Assembly: GCF_009755665.1 (NCBI RefSeq)
Contig: NZ_CP046622.1
Coordinates: forward strand, 3,534,001 to 3,598,000
Source of the DNA: Variovorax paradoxus
GTDB lineage: Bacteria > Pseudomonadota > Gammaproteobacteria > Burkholderiales > Burkholderiaceae_C
Reading direction: 5' to 3'
DNA: 64,000 nucleotides
The notes below the pieces were generated by a model. The model was not told the origin of the DNA. It did not search any database and worked only from the letters and a program-made list of their open reading frames with translations. A program made the position numbers and the translations under genes. Positions 52,951 through 63,399 of the stretch are shown piece by piece; position 1 is the first letter of the stretch, and every line of letters starts with the position of its first letter.

Positions 52951-53752
52951 CCTCGGCGCGGTAAGCACCCAGCAGTGCCTCGCGCTCGGCTGCGGCATGC
53001 GGGTCGTTGCGCCATGCAAGCAAGGCAGCCACATCCGCATCTGGCAGTGCCGCGAGCAATGCCTGCGTCACCTGCTTTTCGAGTTCGCGCGCCACCGTCA
53101 ACAGATTGCGCGGGCGCGGCGACGTGACGCCGCGCGACCACAGCGTGTCCACCGCCATGTCGAGCGTGCGGTCGGGCAACGACGTGAATTGGCCGGCATT
53201 GCCGCGGGCCAGTTGCTTGACGACCGAGCTCAGCAGCAGCTGGCTCGAAAAATCGACTTCCCGCATGTCGGCCACGGCCATGCGCTCGAGCAGCTCGGTG
53301 CGCGCGGGGTCGACCGGCTTCGCGCGCTCACGGTTGAAGAACTCGAACTTCGCCGCCCGGTCTTTCGCGGCGTAGTCGGCGCGCAGCTGCGCGAAACGGG
53401 CCACCGCCGTCACTACCTGCGGGCTTGGCGCGGCTGCGCCCTTGCCCGCGGCCGCTACTTCCTGCTGGATGGCGGCGACAGATGCCGCCACATCGAACGA
53501 CCGCGCAGCGGCTCGGTCCAGCGCCTTGAGTGCACTGTCGGCAATGGCCTGGTCGGCTGGCTCCAGCAACTCGCGTGCATCGCGCGCCACCGCGCCCGGC
53601 GCATAGGCCGCCTGGTAGCGCGCCTGCACGCCTTCGAATTGCAGCAGGGCCTGGGCGCGGTCTTGCGCACGGGCCATTGCCGGGGCCAGCACCAGCAGGA
53701 GAAGAAAGGGCGCGAAGAAGAAACGTCTGGCAACGATTGAGAAAGCGGTCAT
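52892..53752 (-). CDS. Exported protein of unknown function
   Basis: A protein of 286 aa with a cleavable signal ([20 protein letters not shown], cleaved near ARAQD). The rest is a soluble, helix-rich chain ([40 protein letters not shown]) with no family I recognise. ATG 53752 is used; one at 53776 is also in frame. It ends inside the 3' end of the scfR-like gene on the opposite strand. It is transcribed towards scfR and is separate from metE (convergent tail to head by 41 bp). Confidence 0.65.
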   Translation of the reverse strand: MTAFSIVARRFFFAPFLLLLVLAPAMARAQDRAQALLQFEGVQARYQAAYAPGAVARDARELLEPADQAIADSALKALDRAAARSFDVAASVAAIQQEVAAAGKGAAAPSPQVVTAVARFAQLRADYAAKDRAAKFEFFNRERAKPVDPARTELLERMAVADMREVDFSSQLLLSSVVKQLARGNAGQFTSLPDRTLDMAVDTLWSRGVTSPRPRNLLTVARELEKQVTQALLAALPDADVAALLAWRNDPHAAAEREALLGAYRAEVKASGAVAIRTMVRGWPRS

Positions 53753-53792
53753 GGCACCATTATTGGCGCTTGCCATGGCCGCTCTCTCTGCT

Positions 53793-56147
53793 TCAGGCGA
53801 TGGCCAGTTCCTCGCGCAGCAGCTTCGCAGCCGTCACCATGTTCGACAGCGCGGCTTCAGTCTCGGGCCAGCCGCGGGTTTTCAGGCCGCAGTCGGGGTT
53901 GATCCAGAGGTTCTCCAGCGGCACCACGCCCGCGGCCTTGCGCATCAGGCGCACGATCTCGTCGACCGATGGAACGCGCGGCGAATGGATGTCGTACACG
54001 CCGGGGCCGATCTCGTTCGGGTAGCGGAAGCCGCCCGAACTGTTCTCGCCACCGAACCCCCGCAGCAGCTCCATGTCGGAACGGCTGGTCTCGATGGTGA
54101 TCACGTCGGCATCCATCGCCGCGATCTCGGGCAGGATGTCGTTGAACTCCGAATAGCACATGTGCGTGTGGATCTGAGTCTCGTCGCGCACGCCCGAGGC
54201 GCTGATGCGGAATGCGCGCGTGGCCGACTTCAGGTAAGCAGGCCAGCCCGCACGGCGCAGCGGCAAGCCTTCGCGGATTGCAGGTTCGTCGATCTGGATG
54301 ATGCCGATGCCGGCGCCCTCGAGATCGACCACCTCGTCGCGAATCGCCCAGGCAATCTGCTCGCAGGTGGTGGCACGCGGCTGGTCGTCGCGCACGAACG
54401 ACCATTGGAGGATGGTGACCGGGCCCGTCAGCATGCCCTTCATCGGCAGTCGGGTCAGGCTCTGTGCATAGGCCGTCCACTCGACCGTCATCGGCGCCGG
54501 GCGCGCCACGTCTCCAAAGATCACCGGCGGCTTCACGCAGCGCGATCCATACGACTGCACCCAGCCGTTGGCGGTAAATGCAAAGCCGTCGAGCTGTTCG
54601 CCGAAGTACTCGACCATGTCGTTGCGCTCGGCCTCGCCATGCACCAGCACGTCGATGCCCAGTGCCTCTTGCTTACGCACGGCCAGCGCGATTTCGGCGC
54701 GCATCTTCTCGCGGTAACCCGCCGCATCGAGCTCGCCCCGCTTGAATGCGGCGCGCGCGGCGCGTATCTCCGAAGTCTGGGGGAACGAGCCAATGGTGGT
54801 GGTCGGCAGTGCAGGAAACGCGAAGCGCGCGCGCTGCACCGCTTGGCGCTTGGTGAAGGTAGACGCGCGCTGGTCATCGCCCGCCACGCTGCGGGCCAAC
54901 CTCAGCGCCACATCGGCGCGGTGCACGCGCGAGCTGCCGCGCCTCGCAGCCACTGCGGAGCGCGCGGCCTCGAGCTCTTCGGCGACGGAGGCTTCGCGGC
55001 CCTCGAGCACGGCACGCAGCACGCGCAGTTCGTCGAGCTTTTCGACCGCAAACGCGAGCCACGACTTCAGTTCAGCGTCGAGCTTGCTTTCCGCCGCCAG
55101 GCTGAACGGCACGTGCAGCAGCGAGCACGACGGCGCGATCCACAGTTCGCCCCGGTTCTTGTCGACCGCCGGGCGCAGCGCGGCAAGTGCGGCATCGGGG
55201 TCGGTGCGCCAGATGTTGCGGCCATCGACGATGCCGACAGACAGCACCTTGTGCGCCGGGAGCCAGTCGGCCACGCCGGTCAACTCCTGCGGGGAGCGCA
55301 CGGCATCCACGTGCAGGCCGGCCACCGGCAACTGGCAAGCAAGGCGCAGGTTGTCCGAAAGCGGCGAAAAGTAGGTGGCCAGCAGCAGCTTGGGCGCGCT
55401 GCGGGCCAGTTGCCAGTAGGCACGCTCGAAGGCATTGCGCCAGGCATCGGGCAGGTCCAGGCCCAGGATGGGCTCGTCGATCTGCACCCATTCCACGCCC
55501 TGCTGCTTCAGGCGGTTCAGCACTTGTTCGTAAACGGGCAGCAAGGCATCGAGTAGCGAGAAGCGGTCGAAACCCGCCTCTTTCTCCTTGCCGAGATACA
55601 GAAAACTCAGCGGGCCGAGCAGCACGGCCTTGACGGCATGCCCCGCCTGCTGCGCCTGCGCCACTTCATCGAACAGCCGCGCCGAGGCCAGCTTGAACTG
55701 GGTGGCCACGGAGAACTCGGGCACGAGGTAGTGGTAGTTGGTGTCGAACCACTTGGTCATCTCCAGGGCAAAGGTGCCCGCCGTGCCTTCGCAGCCGTGG
55801 CCGCAAGCCGCGTCGTGCACATGGCCGGCTTCGTCTTCCACGCCGCGGGCCATCTTGAAATAGCGCGAGAGTTCTGGCTCGTCGCCCTTGAAGCCGAAGC
55901 GCGCCGGCTCGCAGCCGAGCAGCTGGATGTGGTTGGCCACGTGGTCGTAATAGGCGAAGTCGCCAACGGCCACGTAGTCGAGCCCCGCGTCGCGCTGGGC
56001 CTGCCAATGGCGCGCTCGCAGCTGTTCGCCGACCGCTTCGAGCGCGGCGCGGTCGATTTCGCCGCGCCAGTGCTTTTCGAGTGCGAACTTCAGTTCCCGG
56101 TTGGCGCCCATGCGCGGAAAGCCGAGGGTGTGGGTACGGATGGTCAT
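53793..56147 (-). CDS. metE: MetE, cobalamin-independent methionine synthase
   Basis: A protein of 784 aa. [20 protein letters not shown] is the family start and the N-terminal half is the duplicated folate-binding barrel. Zinc ligands are seen in HMCYSEFND (His and Cys) and [13 protein letters not shown] (Cys), plus the catalytic region [13 protein letters not shown]. It methylates homocysteine from 5-methyltetrahydrofolate. It is divergent from metR with a consensus MetR site between. The gap is too short (about 100 bp) for a cobalamin riboswitch. Confidence 0.95.
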   Translation of the reverse strand: MTIRTHTLGFPRMGANRELKFALEKHWRGEIDRAALEAVGEQLRARHWQAQRDAGLDYVAVGDFAYYDHVANHIQLLGCEPARFGFKGDEPELSRYFKMARGVEDEAGHVHDAACGHGCEGTAGTFALEMTKWFDTNYHYLVPEFSVATQFKLASARLFDEVAQAQQAGHAVKAVLLGPLSFLYLGKEKEAGFDRFSLLDALLPVYEQVLNRLKQQGVEWVQIDEPILGLDLPDAWRNAFERAYWQLARSAPKLLLATYFSPLSDNLRLACQLPVAGLHVDAVRSPQELTGVADWLPAHKVLSVGIVDGRNIWRTDPDAALAALRPAVDKNRGELWIAPSCSLLHVPFSLAAESKLDAELKSWLAFAVEKLDELRVLRAVLEGREASVAEELEAARSAVAARRGSSRVHRADVALRLARSVAGDDQRASTFTKRQAVQRARFAFPALPTTTIGSFPQTSEIRAARAAFKRGELDAAGYREKMRAEIALAVRKQEALGIDVLVHGEAERNDMVEYFGEQLDGFAFTANGWVQSYGSRCVKPPVIFGDVARPAPMTVEWTAYAQSLTRLPMKGMLTGPVTILQWSFVRDDQPRATTCEQIAWAIRDEVVDLEGAGIGIIQIDEPAIREGLPLRRAGWPAYLKSATRAFRISASGVRDETQIHTHMCYSEFNDILPEIAAMDADVITIETSRSDMELLRGFGGENSSGGFRYPNEIGPGVYDIHSPRVPSVDEIVRLMRKAAGVVPLENLWINPDCGLKTRGWPETEAALSNMVTAAKLLREELAIA

Positions 56148-56237
56148 TTGCAGGTATTCCGGTCGCTGGATCTTGAGAATCCGCAATGGTCGGGCTTTGA
56201 GGCATATGATTCAAACGAAACGTTTTGCCCTTTCACT

Positions 56238-56250
56238 TGAAATTTGTTCA
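56238..56250. promoter_or_regulatory. MetR-type operator in the metE-metR region
   Basis: TGAAATTTGTTCA matches TGAA-N5-TTCA, the E. coli MetR consensus. Its last base is the A of the metR ATG (56250), so it is well placed for autoregulation. It lies about 90 bp from the metE start. No second copy is obvious in the short region. Confidence 0.8.
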
Positions 56251-57176
56251 TGTTGCAGTCCATCCTGGAAATACGGCACCTGCGCACGCTGGTTGCCCTG
56301 CGCGACACCGGCAGCCTGGTGCGCGCGGCGCAGTTGCTCAACCTCACGCAGTCGGCGCTGTCGCACCAGATCAAGCTGCTCGAAGACCGCTATGGCGCGC
56401 AGCTGTTCGAGCGCAAGTCGGTGCCGCCGCAGTTCAGCACCACCGGGCTGCGGCTGCTGCAACTGGCCGACACCGCGCTGCCGCTGGTCGAAGAAGCGGA
56501 GCGCGACGTGGCTCGGCTTGCGCTGGGGCGCAGCGGACAACTGCGCATCGTGGTCGAGTGCCATACCTGCTTCGACTGGCTCATGCCGGCAATGGACGCC
56601 TTTCGCCAGCGCTGGCCCGAGATCGAGCTCGACATCGTCTCGGGCTTTCACCCCGACCCGATCGCGCTGGTCATGCAGAACCGCGCCGAGGTGGCGATCG
56701 TCTCCGAGCAGGACCCGGACGAAACGGTGGACTACCACGCGCTGTTCCGCTTCGAGATCGTGGCACTGCTGGCCAACGACCACGCGCTCACGGCCAAGCC
56801 GCATCTCACCGCGCGCCACTTTGCCGACCAGACCCTCATCACCTACCCCGTGCCGGACGAAATGCTCGACATCGTGCGGCAAGTGCTGGCCCCTGCCGGC
56901 GTGGAGCCCGCGCACCGGCGCACGACCGAGCTCACGGTGGCGATGCTGCAACTGGTGGCCAGCGGCCGGGGCGTGGCGACCCTGCCGCTGTGGGCAGTGC
57001 AGAACTACCTCGATCGCGGCTATGTCACGGCGCGCCGCGTGGGCGCCAGGGGCCTCACGGGCCGGCTGTACATGGCCTGCACGCAGGGCACTTCCGGCCA
57101 GCCGTGGCTGGCCGACTTTGTGCGCATCACGCGCGAGAGCTGCTTCAAGAGCTTGCCCGGGATCGAGCTGCTTTGA
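56250..57176 (+). CDS. metR: MetR, LysR-type activator of metE
   Basis: A protein of 308 aa. The HTH is LRTLVALRDTGSLVRAAQLL with LTQSALSHQIKLLEDRYG, and the effector domain has WPEIELDIVSGFHPDPIALV, as in MetR proteins that bind homocysteine. ATG 56250 (MLQSILEIRHL) fits the family start better than two upstream alternatives. It is divergent from metE and has the expected operator. Confidence 0.93.
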   Translation: MLQSILEIRHLRTLVALRDTGSLVRAAQLLNLTQSALSHQIKLLEDRYGAQLFERKSVPPQFSTTGLRLLQLADTALPLVEEAERDVARLALGRSGQLRIVVECHTCFDWLMPAMDAFRQRWPEIELDIVSGFHPDPIALVMQNRAEVAIVSEQDPDETVDYHALFRFEIVALLANDHALTAKPHLTARHFADQTLITYPVPDEMLDIVRQVLAPAGVEPAHRRTTELTVAMLQLVASGRGVATLPLWAVQNYLDRGYVTARRVGARGLTGRLYMACTQGTSGQPWLADFVRITRESCFKSLPGIELL

Positions 57177-57228
57177 GCACGGGCACCAGCCGCGTTGCTG
57201 CGACCGCGCACGCCGTCTGAAAGAAGGG

Positions 57229-58125
57229 CTACGAAGCCTTCTGTACCAGCTTCAGCACGCTCGAAAAATCGAGCGCGCCGTGGCCCGCGAGGCTGTGCGC
57301 CGCATACAGGCTGCGTGCCAGCCCACCCAGCGGCGTTGCGGCGCGCACGGCGGTGGCGTTTTCTTGAGCGAGCCCCAGGTCCTTGAGCATCAGGTCGGTG
57401 CCGAAGCCGCCTGCGTAGTTCTTCGATGCGGGAGCGGTATCCATCACGCCCGGCATGGGGTTGTATTTTTCAAGCGCCCAGTTGCCGCCGGAACTGCGGC
57501 GCATGATTTCGGACAGCACCTTCGGGTCGAGCCCGTTGGCAACGCCCAGCGCCAGCGCTTCGGAGGTGCCGATCATCAAGATGCCGAGCAGCATGTTGTT
57601 GCAGATCTTCACTGTCTGGCCTGCGCCTGCCGCGCCCGCGTGAAAGATGTTGGCACCCATCTTCTCGAGCACCGGGCGGGCGCGCTCCAGGTCTTTCGCT
57701 TCCCCTCCGACCATGAAAGTGAGCGTGCCGGCAATGGCCCCGCCGGTGCCACCGGAAACCGGCGCATCGATCATGGCAATGCCCTTGGCAGCGGCCGCCT
57801 CGGCCACCTTGCGCGAGGTGGCGGCCGCGATGGTGCTGCTGTCGATGACGAGCGTGCCGGCCACGATGCTCTCGAGCAGGCCGGGCTTGCCGGCGCCGCC
57901 GAGAAACAGGCCCTCCACATGCGCGCTGGCCGGCAGCATGCTGATCACCACCTCGGCGCCGACGACCGAATCGGCAGCGGAAGAGGCAATGCCCAGGCCA
58001 TCGGCCGCGTATTTCCTGCAAGCCTCGGCCGACAGGTCGAAAGCCCTGACATCGTGGCCCGCCTTCTTCAGGTTCATGGCCATGGGGCCGCCCATGTTGC
58101 CGAGGCCGATGAATGCGATCTTCAT
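57229..58125 (-). CDS. mmsB: 3-hydroxyisobutyrate dehydrogenase
   Basis: A protein of 298 aa. The N-terminal NAD motif is MKIAFIGLGNMGGPMAMNLK, substrate loop IDAPVSGGTGGAIAGTLTFM and catalytic Lys in GAGQTVKICNNMLLG. It oxidises 3-hydroxyisobutyrate to methylmalonate semialdehyde, late in valine breakdown. It is the last gene of the operon; a hairpin (AGAAGGCT-TCGT-AGCCCTTCT) over the stop codon may terminate it. Confidence 0.93.
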   Translation of the reverse strand: MKIAFIGLGNMGGPMAMNLKKAGHDVRAFDLSAEACRKYAADGLGIASSAADSVVGAEVVISMLPASAHVEGLFLGGAGKPGLLESIVAGTLVIDSSTIAAATSRKVAEAAAAKGIAMIDAPVSGGTGGAIAGTLTFMVGGEAKDLERARPVLEKMGANIFHAGAAGAGQTVKICNNMLLGILMIGTSEALALGVANGLDPKVLSEIMRRSSGGNWALEKYNPMPGVMDTAPASKNYAGGFGTDLMLKDLGLAQENATAVRAATPLGGLARSLYAAHSLAGHGALDFSSVLKLVQKAS

Positions 58126-58156
58126 TGTTTGTCTCCGTTGTATTCGTGGAAGAGAG

Positions 58157-59272
58157 TCAGACCAATGCAGCCAGTTCGGCCGGCATTTCGCCGCGTGGGC
58201 GCAGGTGGTCTTCGATGAAATCGGGCGTGATCTCTTCGATGGTGGCCGGGCTCCAGCGCGGGTTGCGGTCCTTGTCGATCAGCACCGCGCGGATGCCCTC
58301 GGCAAAATCCTTGTGCGCGCAGAAGCCCAGCGAAGCCCAGTATTCGAGCCGGAACACCTCGGCCAGCGACATGCGGTGCACGCGCTGCCACAGCTCGAAG
58401 CTCAGCGCAGCCGAACTCGGCGCGCCCTTCATGAAGGTCTTGGACGCGGACTGCAGCCACGCATCGTCGCTTTGCAGGTTGCGCAGGCGGTTCGCAATGT
58501 CGAGCAGGTCGTCGCCGGCCATCAGGGCGTTGATGGTGTCGTAGTGCTCGCGGACCTTGGATTGCGGCATTTGCGCGCCCTCGCCCGCCCGCGCGAGGAT
58601 TCGCGAAAGCTCGGCGCGGTCGGCCTTCTGCTCGCCGTGCCAGCGCGTTGCGGCAATCGCCTCGAGCACCTGGCCCTTGTGCTCATGCGGCACCAGGACG
58701 TCGGCCAGTCCGCAGAAGATGGCGTCGGCCGCATTCAGGTTGGCAGCGGTAAGCGCCAGGAACAGCCCCGTGCGCCCCGGCGTGCGCCGCAGAAACCAGC
58801 TGCCGCCCACGTCCGGGTAGAGGCCGATGCTGATCTCGGGCATGGCGATGCGGCTTTGCGCGGTGACCACGCGGTGCGAGCAGCCCGACATCAGGCCAAC
58901 GCCGCCGCCCATCACGATGCCGTGGCCCCAGCAGAGAAACGGCTTGGGAAAGGTGTGGATCAGGTAGTCGAGCTCGTACTCTTCGCGGAAGAAGTCTTCG
59001 GCGTAGGTGTTGCGAGCGGGGCCGCATTCGAGCAGCGTTTGATACAGCTGGCGCAGGTCGCCGCCCGCGCAGAAGGCCTTTTCGCCGGCCGCCTGCATCA
59101 GCACGCCGACGATGCCGTCGTCCTTTGCCCACTCGCGCAGCTTGGGCGTGAGCAGGCGCACCATGTCCACGGAAAGCGCGTTGAGCGAAGCCGGTGCGTT
59201 GAGCGTTGCAACGCCGAAGCGCTGGCCGCCGGCGGTCTTGATTTCTTCAAAAAGAACTACGGAATCGGTCAT
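58157..59272 (-). CDS. 3-hydroxyisobutyryl-CoA hydrolase (enoyl-CoA hydratase family)
   Basis: A protein of 371 aa, longer than a simple enoyl-CoA hydratase, as expected for the HIBYL-CoA hydrolase branch. VMGGGVGLMSGCSHRVVTAQ, RIAMPEISIGLYPDVGGSWF and the C-terminal RNPRWSPATIEEIT support it. It hydrolyses 3-hydroxyisobutyryl-CoA to the free acid, which is then used by mmsB 31 bp downstream. ATG 59272 is chosen; a longer frame is not supported. Confidence 0.9.
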   Translation of the reverse strand: MTDSVVLFEEIKTAGGQRFGVATLNAPASLNALSVDMVRLLTPKLREWAKDDGIVGVLMQAAGEKAFCAGGDLRQLYQTLLECGPARNTYAEDFFREEYELDYLIHTFPKPFLCWGHGIVMGGGVGLMSGCSHRVVTAQSRIAMPEISIGLYPDVGGSWFLRRTPGRTGLFLALTAANLNAADAIFCGLADVLVPHEHKGQVLEAIAATRWHGEQKADRAELSRILARAGEGAQMPQSKVREHYDTINALMAGDDLLDIANRLRNLQSDDAWLQSASKTFMKGAPSSAALSFELWQRVHRMSLAEVFRLEYWASLGFCAHKDFAEGIRAVLIDKDRNPRWSPATIEEITPDFIEDHLRPRGEMPAELAALV

Positions 59273-59300
59273 TGTCTTGAGAGGTTCTGGATGCGGGGCC

Positions 59301-60455
59301 TCAGCGGATATCGCTGTCCCCTTCCAGCAATTTTCGCGCAACGATCACGCGCATGATCTCGTTGGTGCCTTCGAGGATCTGGTGCACGCGGGTATCGCGC
59401 ACCAGCCGCTCGAGCGGAAACTCGCTCAGGTAGCCGTAGCCGCCGTGCAACTGCAGCGCGTCGTTGCACACGTTGAAGCCGGCATCGGTCGCAAAGCGCT
59501 TGGCCATCGCGCAATAAGTGCTCGCATCGGCATGGCCCGCATCGAGCTTGCTTGCGGCAAGCCTCACCATCTGCCGCGCCGCCACCAGTTCGGTCGCCAT
59601 GTCGGCCAGCTTGAACTGCAGCGCCTGAAAGCTGGAGATCGGCTTGCCGAACTGCTGGCGCTCGTGCAGGTAGCGGCGCGCCGCGTCCAGCGCGCCCTGC
59701 GCCGCACCTACCGAACAGGTCGCGATGTTGATGCGCCCGCCGTCGAGCCCCTTCATGGCAATGCGAAAGCCCTCGCCTTCCTTGCCCAGCAGGTTCTCGG
59801 CCGGCACGCGCACGTTGTCGAAGTTGATGGTGCGCGTGGGCTGGCTGTTCCAGCCCATCTTGTGTTCCTTCTTGCCGTAGCTCACGCCGGGCGCATCGGC
59901 CGGCACCGCAAACGCGGAGATGCCGCCCGCGCCGCCGCCGCCCGTGCGCGCCATGAGCACCAGCACGTCGGTCGACCCCGCGCCGGAGATGAAGGCCTTG
60001 CCGCCGTTGATGACGTACTCGGCGCCTTGCAGCTCGGCGCGCGTCTTGAGCGAGCCCGCGTCCGAACCGGCGCCCGGTTCGGTGAGGCAGTACGAAGCCA
60101 GCTTGCGCCCGCTCGTGAGGTCTTCGCCCCAGCGCTCGGCCACCGCATCGGTCGCCCAGGTGCCGAGCATCCACGTCGCCATGTTGTGGATGGTGATGAA
60201 GGCAGTGGTCGAGGGGTCGACCGCGGCCATTTCCTCGAACACCAGCGCCGAGTCGAGCCGCGGCAGACCGAGGCCACCGATGCGCTCGGGTGCATAGAGG
60301 CCGCAGAAGCCCAGCTCGCCGGCCTTGGCGATGGCCTCCTTCGGAAAGATGGCCTCCGCATCCCATTGCGCGGCATGCGGCGCGAACTCGGCCTGCGCAA
60401 AATCGCGCGCGCTCTGCGCAAAGGCGTTCTGCTCTTCGGACAATTCGAAGTTCAT
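59301..60455 (-). CDS. Acyl-CoA dehydrogenase, probably isobutyryl-CoA
   Basis: A flavoprotein of 384 aa. [40 protein letters not shown] and RDTRVHQILEGTNEIMRVIV (the catalytic Glu in EGT) are family motifs. Its place between mmsA and the hydroxyisobutyryl-CoA hydrolase points to isobutyryl-CoA oxidation, although other branched chain substrates are possible. The start overlaps the lprI-like stop by 4 bp. Confidence 0.92.
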   Translation of the reverse strand: MNFELSEEQNAFAQSARDFAQAEFAPHAAQWDAEAIFPKEAIAKAGELGFCGLYAPERIGGLGLPRLDSALVFEEMAAVDPSTTAFITIHNMATWMLGTWATDAVAERWGEDLTSGRKLASYCLTEPGAGSDAGSLKTRAELQGAEYVINGGKAFISGAGSTDVLVLMARTGGGGAGGISAFAVPADAPGVSYGKKEHKMGWNSQPTRTINFDNVRVPAENLLGKEGEGFRIAMKGLDGGRINIATCSVGAAQGALDAARRYLHERQQFGKPISSFQALQFKLADMATELVAARQMVRLAASKLDAGHADASTYCAMAKRFATDAGFNVCNDALQLHGGYGYLSEFPLERLVRDTRVHQILEGTNEIMRVIVARKLLEGDSDIR

Positions 60456-60847
60456 TGTTCGCGGCCCTTCCAGCGATCCAGTTCGGCGGCCCTTTTGCGG
60501 GTCGATTTCTCCAGGCAAGAGCTGAACACCAGCGGCCAGATGGAGCCGCCCTCGTTCGCTTTCGCGGCCCGCTTGCAGGCCGGGTCGCGGCCCTTGAGCC
60601 AAGCGCGCTGCTCGGTGCGCAACGCGACGCGCATCTGCGGCGAGAGTGTCTTCATCACTTCGCCGTAGCGGATGTTGAGTGCGGCATCGGCCGCGCGAAA
60701 ATCGCGCGCGGCGCAGGCGTTCATCTGCTGCTGGTTCCCGTTGGGATCGCAGTCATCCGGACCAGCTTCGGCGGCCAGCGCGCTGCCGCCGAGCAACACG
60801 AGCGCCGTCACCGCCCCCGAAGCCGCGACGCGAAGCCCGTGCCTCAT
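60452..60847 (-). CDS. LprI-like (DUF1311) exported protein within the valine operon
   Basis: A protein of 131 aa with signal peptide [20 protein letters not shown] and cleavage near [37 protein letters not shown] and the four Cys residues (DDCDP, NACAA, DPACK, SSCLE) are typical of the LprI/DUF1311 lysozyme inhibitor-like family. It overlaps both neighbours by ATGA, so it is translationally embedded between mmsA and the acyl-CoA dehydrogenase. It has no obvious role in valine catabolism. Confidence 0.85.
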   Translation of the reverse strand: MRHGLRVAASGAVTALVLLGGSALAAEAGPDDCDPNGNQQQMNACAARDFRAADAALNIRYGEVMKTLSPQMRVALRTEQRAWLKGRDPACKRAAKANEGGSIWPLVFSSCLEKSTRKRAAELDRWKGREQ

Positions 60848-62373
60848 TTGAGGCTGATCGTGGTGTTCACGCCATGCGAGACTGTGCTGTCGTCGAACCA
60901 GCGCGCCGTCACCGTCTTGGTCTGCGTGTAGAACATGATGACCTGCTTGCCGTAGGGCCCCAGGTCGCCGAGCTTGGAGGCGCGCGAACCGGTGAAAGAG
61001 AACATCGGGACCGGCACCGGAATCGGCACGTTGATGCCGACCTGCCCCACGTCGATGTCTTCCTGGAAGCGGCGCGCCGCAGCACCCGACTGCGTGAAGA
61101 TGGCGGTGCCGTTGCCGTTGGGGTTGCTGTTGATCAGCTCGATGGCCTCGTCGATGTTCTCGGCGTCCGCCACGCACAGCACCGGTCCGAAGACTTCCTG
61201 GTCATAGATCGTCATGCCGGGCTTCACGCCCGAGAAGATTGTTGGGCCGACGAAGTTGCCCTTCTCGTATCCGGGCACGGTGGGCTTGCGGCCATCCAGC
61301 TCCAGCTTGGCACCGTCGGCCAGGCCGCGTTCGATGAGGTTGTTGACCCGGTCGTAGGCTGCGCAGGAAACCAGCGGCCCCACGTCAACGCCCTTCTCGG
61401 TGCCGGCACCGATCTTCAGCGTCTTGGCCTTGGCGATGAGCTCGGGCACCCAGTTGCGCGCCTCGCCCACCAGCACCGCCACCGACACCGCCATGCAGCG
61501 CTGGCCCGCGGCGCCAAAGCTCGCGCCAGCCAGGGCGTTGAGCGTTTGCTCCTTGTTGGCGTCGGGCATCACGATGGCGTGGTTCTTCGCGCCCATCATG
61601 CATTGCACGCGCTTGCCCGCCAGCGTGGCGCGGTTGTAGACGTGCGTGCCGACCTTGGTCGAGCCCACGAAGCTGATTGCCTTGATGTCCTTGTGGTCGC
61701 AGATGCCGTTGACCACGGCCTCGCCGCCATGCACCACGTTGAGCACGCCGGGCGGAATGCCGGCTTCGAGCGCCAGTTCGGCGAGGCGCATGGTCACCAT
61801 CGGGTCTTGTTCGGAGGGCTTCAGCACGAAGGTGTTGCCGGTGACGATAGCCATCGGAAACATCCACAGCGGAATCATGGCCGGGAAGTTGAACGGCGTG
61901 ATGCCCGCGCACACGCCCAGCGGCTGCAGCAGCGTGTAGGTGTCCACGCCGTTGGCCACGTTGTTGGCCAGCTCGCCGAGCTGCAGGTTGCCGATGTTCG
62001 ATGCGTGCTCGACCACTTCGAGGCCGCGGAACACGTCGCCCTCCGCGTCGGGCAGCGTCTTGCCCTGCTCGGCCGTGAGGATCGCGGCCAGCTCGCTCAT
62101 GTTCTCGCGAATGAGCTGCTGGTACTTCAGGAAGATGCGGGCGCGCGCGCCGATGGGGGTCTTGCGCCAGGTCTTGAAGGCGTCTTTCGCGGACGCAACC
62201 GCGGCATCGAGCTCGGCCTGCGTCGCAAAGGGCACGCGGGCCAGCACTTCCTGCGTGGCCGGATTGACGATGTCGCGCCATTCGCTCGTCTTCGATTCGA
62301 CGAACTTGCCGCCGATCAAAAGCTTGACGGTGGCGACCTGGTTTTTTGCGTTGGGAGTGGTGGTGGCGTCCAT
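60844..62373 (-). CDS. mmsA: Methylmalonate-semialdehyde dehydrogenase (acylating)
   Basis: A CoA-acylating aldehyde dehydrogenase of 509 aa. [40 protein letters not shown] and [20 protein letters not shown] with the catalytic Cys mark MmsA. It converts methylmalonate semialdehyde to propionyl-CoA. The start is ATG 62373, with GGAGACAAAACCC upstream; the open frame beyond is a shadow. It is the first gene of the operon and divergent from a LysR gene. Confidence 0.94.
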   Translation of the reverse strand: MDATTTPNAKNQVATVKLLIGGKFVESKTSEWRDIVNPATQEVLARVPFATQAELDAAVASAKDAFKTWRKTPIGARARIFLKYQQLIRENMSELAAILTAEQGKTLPDAEGDVFRGLEVVEHASNIGNLQLGELANNVANGVDTYTLLQPLGVCAGITPFNFPAMIPLWMFPMAIVTGNTFVLKPSEQDPMVTMRLAELALEAGIPPGVLNVVHGGEAVVNGICDHKDIKAISFVGSTKVGTHVYNRATLAGKRVQCMMGAKNHAIVMPDANKEQTLNALAGASFGAAGQRCMAVSVAVLVGEARNWVPELIAKAKTLKIGAGTEKGVDVGPLVSCAAYDRVNNLIERGLADGAKLELDGRKPTVPGYEKGNFVGPTIFSGVKPGMTIYDQEVFGPVLCVADAENIDEAIELINSNPNGNGTAIFTQSGAAARRFQEDIDVGQVGINVPIPVPVPMFSFTGSRASKLGDLGPYGKQVIMFYTQTKTVTARWFDDSTVSHGVNTTISLK

Positions 62374-62472
62374 GGGTTTTGTCTCCTGTGAATACGGGGG
62401 CCTGCGTGGCAGGTTCAAGCCGCATCCTAGCTTTGCAGATTTGCCATGACAATAGACAAATATGCGCCATCG

Positions 62473-62490
62473 CTTTGCAAAAATGCAAAG
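62473..62490. promoter_or_regulatory. Palindromic operator candidate CTTTGCA-AAAA-TGCAAAG
   Basis: CTTTGCAAAAATGCAAAG is an 18-bp inverted repeat with 7-bp perfect arms. It lies 23 bp before the LysR ATG and about 100 bp before mmsA; a weaker relative, CTTTGCAGATTTGC, occurs near 62433. Probable binding sites of the divergent regulator, but not tested. Confidence 0.7.
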
Positions 62491-63399
62491 CCCAACCGAG
62501 GCAATGCGAGCACATGGACTGGGACAACCTTCGCTACTTTCTGGAACTGGCCCGCTCGGGCACGCTGATGAGCGCGGCGCGCCGCCTCGAGGTGGACCAC
62601 ACCACGGTGGCCAGGCGCATCCAGGCGCTCGAGAAGGAAGTGGGCGCGCCGCTTTTCTCGCGCGAAGCGGGCGGCCACAGGCTGACCGAGGCGGGCCGCA
62701 AGCTGCAGCCCCAGGTCGAGGCGATGGAAAGCGCGTTCCAGGCAGTGGAAAGCACTGCGCCGGCATCGCAGGAAGGCTTGTCGGGCCTAGTGCGCATCGG
62801 CGCGACCGAGGGCTTCGGCACCGTGGTGCTGGCACCGCAGCTCGCGCTGTTCGCGCAGCAGCACCCGCGGCTCACCATCGACCTGCTGGCCATGCCGCGG
62901 CTGGTGCACCTGTCGCGGCGCGAGGCGGACATCGTGATCTCGCTCGAACGGCCGGCGCGCGGGGCCGTGGTCGTGACCAAGCTCACCGACTACACGCTGC
63001 GGCTCTACGCGTCGAAGCAGTACCTGGCCGCGCACCAGCCGATCAGGACGCGCGAAGACCTGCGCGGCCACACTTTCATCAGCTACGTGGACGACCTGCT
63101 CTTCAGCAAGGAGCTGCAGTACCTGGACGAACTGCATCGGCCCGATGCCTTTGCACTGCGCAGCACCAGCGTGCTCGCGCAGCACCGCGCGGTGGCCGCC
63201 GGTGCCGGCATTGCGGTGCTGCCGGCCTTCATTGCCGAACAGGATGGGGCTTTGCGCCCCGTGCTCGGCGACCAGGCGAACTTCACGCGCACCTTCTGGA
63301 TGTCGATGCCGGCGGAAACCAAGCACCTCGTGCGGATGCAGACGGTGTGGAACTTTCTGCGCGAAGCCGCCGAAGCGCAGCGCGATGCGCTGCTGTTGC

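Noticed and set aside
56148..56249. Cobalamin riboswitch in front of metE
   Set aside because: The gap to metR is only about 100 bp and shows no B12-box; a MetR operator explains it.
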